A stretch of 64,000 bases of DNA from assembly GCA_016802295.1 (NCBI GenBank), contig JAESIW010000136.1:204177-268176 (forward strand). Direction: 5' to 3'. The stretch's first letter is position 1. Every line of letters begins with the position of its first letter. Shown here one piece after another: positions 59,390 through 64,000 of the stretch. Position numbers and translations under genes: made by a program. Origin of the DNA: Brachionus rotundiformis (lineage: Eukaryota; Rotifera; Eurotatoria; Ploima; Brachionidae). Under the pieces are notes generated by a model, which was not told the DNA's origin, did no database searches, and saw only the letters and a program-made list of their open reading frames with translations.

Positions 59390-62200
59390 TTATATTTTAA
59401 CTTCATCTGATAAATTTATTTTTAAAAGACAAAATTTTTGTGTAAAGCTTTCGATTAAACTCGAATCAAGTTGCTTCATAGCTCTCCAGTACAAACCAGC
59501 AATTTCCTGGCTCTGTTTTTTATTCTGCTTAAAACTTATATAATCGATCCATAAATCAACCAATTCTGTTCCAAAATGGAGCAAAGCGTCCTCATACGCA
59601 CTTTCTACTTGCCTATCATCCTGTCTCGTTTTTTCTATTTCAGCATATTTTAGATAAAATTCAGGAGAATATGGTGGAACTTGACGCAAATTGGTGTAAA
59701 TTTCTTTGAGCTTAGTCTCATCAATTTTATCCGCCCATTCCAAGTACTTCAGTCTTGCCATAGTCGAGATCTCTTGTCTCATGACACACGAGCCTTTTTG
59801 CAGCAGTTTTTCTGTGTTTTCTGACTGATTGGCCAGCGACCAGTCTATAATTGTTTGCCACAATTCCACACTTTCATTTTGTTTTACATTATCAATCGAT
59901 TTTTGAAATATTTCATATATTTTATCACTTGTGACATTTTTGCTTAAATTTAATTGTAAATAAAATGTCCACAAATCTTTATTTGCCTTGAAAATAGATA
60001 AATATTTTTCTGTTTTTTCAATAGCTTGATCAATTTTTTTAAAATTTATCATATAACGAATCCATTCAATTATATAATCTACAGATATATCAAATTTGGT
60101 CTCTGCTTTGCTCAAAGCATCATTTAATCTTTCAAACCTCTTTAAGGATAATTAAATTTTTTATTTAATTTGTTTACAATATATAAAAATTACCTCATCG
60201 TTTAGGTATTGAGAATTAAGATTAAGTCGCTCAATTAGGAAGTCAATGTAAATTAAATACATTTCTTTAGTATCTAAATTAGCCAATGATTCCAAAAAAG
60301 ATTGGTTGGCTTTTTCTTCGAGCTCGGCGATTGTAAAATCTAAAAACAAAATTTAACTTTAAATTGAAATTGAAAAATTATCTTTTAAGCTTAAACAGTA
60401 CCTGCTATTTGACCAGATTGTGCACATTTGGTCAAAATTTCTGCTTCTTCAAGTAAATGTCTTCGAGCTAAAACATTTTGGGTCTTTGGCAATTTTTTTA
60501 ATGACTCATCTTCACACAAACTTTTCAAAATGAAAATTAATTATCTTTTTTTTTTAAACAAAGGCGATAATTAGCTTAAAAGTATAACTTTAAACCAACA
60601 TAAACAATTAAACAATAGATAATGATAATAATATCAAATAAATGACCAGAATAGTGGCTGGAACAGAAAGGAGATAATGGTTGCTACACATGTCTCTGTA
60701 ATAGTGGTTTAGTTAATCACTCTGATCACTAATTTAGATGTGGATTTACCAAATAATTGAAGCCAATTTTCAAGAAAATAAATTAAAAAATTATTAATAA
60801 TAATCTTTGGCTACGTTAATGGAGTAGTTGAATAAAAACAGTAATCCTAGAAGTATCTCAAGTTATAACTTATTTAAACACCAAGCATAAGAATCCTTAG
60901 CAAATTTTTTAACTCTAATATTTTTTACTGTTTGAAAAAATTAAAAAAGATAATTTTTCGATTGTAAAATATCTTATAATTTGTGATTTTAATTTGGAAA
61001 TATTTTTAGATATGCTTCATACCTGTTGTACATCAAATCTACCAATTTTTTGGTAAAATTAAATTCGTTTGCTACCAAAATGAATGAATTGATCAAATCA
61101 GGCGCATCTTCTTAAAATAATAGAATAAAAATAAACTAAGATAAATTTTTTAATTTAATAAGTTAATTTAAAAAAAACCTTTAAATTCTTTAATTGCATT
61201 TTGAAATATAATTTCCGCAATTTTACAGTTCAAAATGGCATCTTCTACCTTTGACTAAGAAAATAATTACTTAAATAAATTAACACAAATTACAATATTT
61301 ACAATCGGCTCAGATGAATTTTCACCAGACTCAATTTTAATCCCAAGAAGGTCTTTTCGCTTCATTATAACTTCAACACAAAGCAACTCCATTTTAAAAT
61401 ACTAAAAATTTTTAAAATAAAAGTCAAATTTTTTTGTATAAATTTTTGGCCAACTTCTATCCAAAGTTTCTTGTTATTTGGAATAAATCTAATAGCTCGT
61501 TGAAACAGATTTCTGGCTGTTTCGATTGATTCATTGGCTTCAAATTCAAATTTAGCTGCCATAATCCATAAATCTTAAAAAAAGATAATTATTTTAATAA
61601 ATTTAGATTAGAGCTGAAAATACTTGGCTTTTTGTTGTGGGTCTGTAACATGGTAGTGTAAATTTTGCTCACTCTCTCCTTATCATGCTAGAATAAAAAT
61701 ATTAGTCTCGTCAATTTTTAGTTACCATTTGATTACATTTTTTTTGGCAAAGTCTGCATAAGTTAACCAAAGTTTAACATCACCATTAAATCTAAAACAG
61801 GCAATCTAGAAAATAAAATTTTAGACTTAAACTAATCTAACCAAAAGGTTTTTTTACTCTGAATAGTTTATATATTCGGAGAACAATTTCCTTTTCTATT
61901 TCATCTTTACCAAGTTCAATACCATTTTTCTTAAGAGTAATGTTAGATCAATGAAAAAAGAAAATAACCTTAAAAAGCTACTTCTCTTCTGAGTTTAATT
62001 AATTGAAGAACTCCAATCTCGTATTGTATGTATTGTAGGTAAACTTCTTTTTCTTTGGTACGTCGCTGCATTTTATATTCATATCTTTTTCTTTTCTTCA
62101 TTATGGCACGAGCTTCATCGGTTGAGAAAAGACCAATTTTCCGCATCTTTTCAACCTCAACAAGCATTTCTTCAATGCCTCTTTGAGCAAATTCAGCCAT
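59390..62200 (-). CDS. UTP6: UTP6, small-subunit processome HAT-repeat protein
   Basis: Part of the U3 snoRNP/SSU processome that makes 18S rRNA in the nucleolus. About a dozen exons, traced in phase from MAEFAQRGIEEMLVEVEKM at 62200 to the stop at 59390. Start: a second in-frame ATG nine bases upstream exists, but MAEF matches the family N-terminus. Diagnostic stretches: IGLFSTDEARAIMKKR, YKMQRRTKEKEVYLQYIQYE, WIMAAKFEFEANESIETARNL (HAT repeat), LFQRAIRFIPNNKKLWIEYFKMEL, and C-terminal ELVDLWIDYI and GLYWRAMKQL, all close to human UTP6. HAT helix repeats run through the whole protein. One intron (about 60532-61021) is near 490 nt, ten times longer than the rest, but I see nothing coding or repetitive inside it. 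The sequence reads as complete. Confidence 0.94.
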
Positions 62201-62672
62201 GATGTCCAAACAACAAAGTTATAAATTGATTTATTTAAGATTTATTTTTTATTTTTAAAATTAAAAAATTTATGAAGAAATAATATCGCACATGGGCTCA
62301 TATATCTATAATTAACAATTATTTTCACAAATCGATCAAAATATATTTAACAATTTCGCATTATTTTAAATAAAGAATAATTTTCACAAATATTAAAGAT
62401 ATTTACAATTTAAAATTAAGAAATATAAATATTAGAATGGATCTAAATTCATGGTATAATCAGATGTCTGAATTATTATTATTAGAACAATATGCAGATC
62501 CCCAAAAAGTATGTGAAGCAATTAAGTTGTGCAATTAATTTTTAAAAGATAATAATTAATATTTATAATTTTCGAATAAAATTTTTTTAAATTTTGTCCA
62601 AATTTTAAATGCTCATTCTTAGGTATTAATTAAAATTTAATAAACAGTTAACTATTAAGTAATAAAAAAAAA
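62201..62672. other. Intergenic region between UTP6 and 5S rRNA
   Basis: AT-rich, no gene seen. The run of T on the minus strand at about 62661-62672 is the presumed Pol III terminator of the 5S gene. Confidence 0.5.
62661..62672 (-). terminator. Pol III terminator of 5S rRNA gene
   Basis: A run of nine T residues on the minus strand directly after the 3' end of the 5S gene, as RNA polymerase III needs. Confidence 0.85.
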
Positions 62673-62790
62673 GCCTAGAACACCCGGTATTCCCAGGCGG
62701 TCACCCATCCAAGTACTAACCGGGCTCGACGTTGCTTAACTTCGGTGATCGGACGAGAACCGGTGCATTCAACGTGATATGGTCCTAGGC
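62673..62790 (-). rRNA. 5S ribosomal RNA
   Basis: 118 nt on the minus strand, beginning GCCTAGGACCATATCACG and ending GTGTTCTAGGC, so the two ends pair to form helix I. Internal conserved elements of animal 5S are all present: CACCGGTTCTCGTCCGATCA, GAAGTTAAGCAACGTCG, GGTTAGTACTTGGATGGGTGACCGCCTGGGAA, which include the A-box/IE/C-box internal promoter bound by TFIIIA. A long T run follows immediately as terminator. Only one copy is in the window, about 75 bp downstream (in its own direction) of a long inverted repeat. It may be a dispersed single gene or one member of a wider set. Confidence 0.97.
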
Positions 62791-62863
62791 ATTTAATTAC
62801 CATCTTAAAAGCACTCTTAATTTTAATCTTTGCTTCTTTGGGATTGTTGGAAAGAAGAGTCTT

Positions 62864-62972
62864 TCCAAATAAACGGCTGGTCAAAAATGGTTGTCCGTTC
62901 ACCAGTTTAGAAAAAAAATGGTGAACGGACAATGATGAAATAGTGAAATTTTGAGGATTTACAGCTTTTTCT
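62864..62972 (+). repeat. Left arm of a long inverted repeat
   Basis: About 100 bp that matches the reverse complement of 63425-63524 with scattered differences. For example GGTGAACGGACAATGATGAA here faces GGTGAATGGATAATGATATA, and both continue into TAGTGAAATTTTGAGGAT. The arms enclose about 450 bp. Length and layout fit terminal inverted repeats of a MULE-type DNA transposon or its non-autonomous derivative. Confidence 0.75.
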
Positions 62973-63424
62973 ATAGTTTTTAAAATTGATATTTTTATAA
63001 AGCTTTCTTTTCAAAATTAGTTCACCATAGGCTACCTGCGACCTAGGTTGTCCTCACAAGACACCATATATAAGTTGCAGGTTTTAAATATATAATTTTG
63101 TAGAAAATTTTTTATGATTAAATTGAGCTATAAATATATATTTTTTGTCTAGTTTTCGAGAAGATACAATCAAAAACACCAAAAAATGACCATTGTTCCA
63201 AAATATACAAAACTTTACTGTTCAGTTATTTTATATCAAAATAAAGTTTAAGTTTTGAGCTTTTAAAACAATTATTTTAATCAGTAACTTACTCTTGTTC
63301 TCTAGAAAATTTTCAGTTAAATGATATCTATCACTAAAGCTTAAAAATACTGAAAACCAAGACTCAAAGAAAAGATTTTACTTTAAAGATATATATTTAA
63401 AAGCTTAAATTCAATTATATAAGG

Positions 63425-63524
63425 AAAAAAAGGTGTAGATCCTCAAAATTTCACTATTATATCATTATCCATTCACCAATTTTTTTCTAAATGAATTTTA
63501 AGACAACCTTTTTTGGCCAACCGT
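63425..63524 (-). repeat. Right arm of the long inverted repeat
   Basis: Inverted partner of 62864-62972. Beyond its outer end the similarity fades near AACGG(C/T)TGG(T/C)CAAAAA. The next feature outward is the MULE transposase remnant, so this arm may instead be, or also be, the terminal repeat of that element. Confidence 0.75.
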
Positions 63525-63684
63525 TATTTTAATAAGGATTATTATCAAATGGGTATTTATATTAATTATTTGGCTGTAAAAATAATATTTTTTGGGTATT
63601 TATTTTTTGCCAAATTTATAGAAAAAGAAATAAAAACTGGTTACATAAAAATTATTGTGGAGTATTATAAAAATGGTACTGATT

Positions 63685-64000
63685 TAGCTATTAATGGATG
63701 ACTGACATCTTTTAGTATAATAGCCATACCAACAACATGCTTGCATATATATTCTTCAAGAAAACCAGGACAAGTGCATTTAGCCTGTTTCCAATCTTGA
63801 CAATTGTCTCTATCAAGACACCATATATTAATTGACTTCACAAAATGATCAAAAGTCGTGAATTATTCAGATCGATAACGCTTAAATTCGGAATCAGTAA
63901 TCTTATTAAAATCATCTGAAGGAATATAAAACTTATCATCAATTTCGATTCTTTAGCCCATTTGTAAGATTTGGTCCACAAATTAAGGAAAATAGTTGGT
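63685..64000 (-). pseudogene. MULE (Mutator-like) transposase, C-terminal SWIM-finger remnant, cut by window end
   Basis: The minus strand encodes, in one frame, IPSDDFNKITDSEFKRYRSE, a stop, then FDHFVKSINIWCLDRDNCQDWK and KCTCPGFLEEYICKHVVGMA, followed by HPLIAKSVP. CxCxnCxH (C-T-C ... C-K-H) is a SWIM zinc finger, and the whole arrangement is that found at the C-terminus of MULE transposases (PxxAK.VP after SWIM). The in-frame stop and a further one upstream near 63955 show the copy is dead. The DDE catalytic part would lie beyond the right edge. Confidence 0.7.

Noticed and set aside
62675..62932. Open frame across the 5S rRNA gene
   Set aside because: It exists only because it runs antisense-free through the conserved 5S RNA and the inverted repeat; the rRNA explains the sequence.
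1..64000. tRNA genes, CRISPR arrays, bacterial operons
   Set aside because: I looked for T-arm GGTTCGA-like boxes in cloverleaf context and for regularly spaced repeats; none held up, and the gene structure is plainly eukaryotic.

Overview
The window looks like nuclear DNA of a small-genome, very AT-rich animal. Nearly every gene is interrupted by introns of about 45-60 nt with GT..AG ends, and intergenic DNA is poly-A/T rich. The gene set is metazoan: an ERM protein, a Kv channel, a KLHL10-like protein, a TMC channel, MELK and an ABCH transporter. Short introns, strong AT bias and an ABCH gene fit a monogonont rotifer such as Brachionus, but that is inference from composition and gene content. 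There are no bacterial features, CRISPR arrays or convincing tRNA genes.

Layout, left to right. 0.8-3.8 kb (-): ezrin/radixin/moesin. 7.8-8.9 kb (+): an intronless protein resembling immunity-related GTPases (IRG) but with a broken P-loop. 10.7-13.2 kb (+): a divergent Shaw/Kv3-like potassium channel. 13.2-14.4 kb (-): glucoside xylosyltransferase (GXYLT). 16.1-16.5 kb (+): FAM32A. 17.8-18.4 kb (+): an orphan protein. 18.8-24.5 kb (+): dynactin p150 without a CAP-Gly domain, carrying a dead LINE in one intron. 27.8-29.8 kb (+): a GH20 hexosaminidase D with an N-terminal membrane anchor. 31-33 kb (-): KLHL10-like. 34-38.4 kb: a graveyard of decayed LINE pieces around a histone H3.3 gene (-). 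39.6-42.6 kb (-): a 16-exon ABCH transporter. 43.2-46.3 kb (+): a 19-exon Yurt/EPB41L5-like FERM protein. 46.9-49.9 kb (-): a Tudor-domain protein. 50.5-53.4 kb (+): MELK kinase. 53.9-62.2 kb (-): PTCD1, TMC and UTP6 head to tail. 62.7 kb (-): 5S rRNA. 62.9-64 kb: a long inverted-repeat element and the decayed end of a MULE transposase.

The genes do not form one pathway. They are ordinary housekeeping and cell-structure genes: cortical cytoskeleton (ERM, Yurt-like), dynein transport (dynactin), splicing (FAM32A), ribosome biogenesis (UTP6, 5S rRNA), mitochondrial RNA (PTCD1), chromatin (H3.3), glycans (GXYLT, HEXD), and germline or mitosis candidates (KLHL10-like, Tudor, MELK). For most of them I spliced exons by hand. 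The joins are in phase, and the products align end to end with the named families as I remember them. No database search was possible.

The most unusual items are the IRG-like pseudo-GTPase, the CAP-Gly-less dynactin, the Kv channel lacking the usual lower S4 charges and PxP gate motif, the RS-like basic tail on the Yurt-type FERM protein, and the long-terminal-inverted-repeat element between a 5S gene and a MULE remnant.
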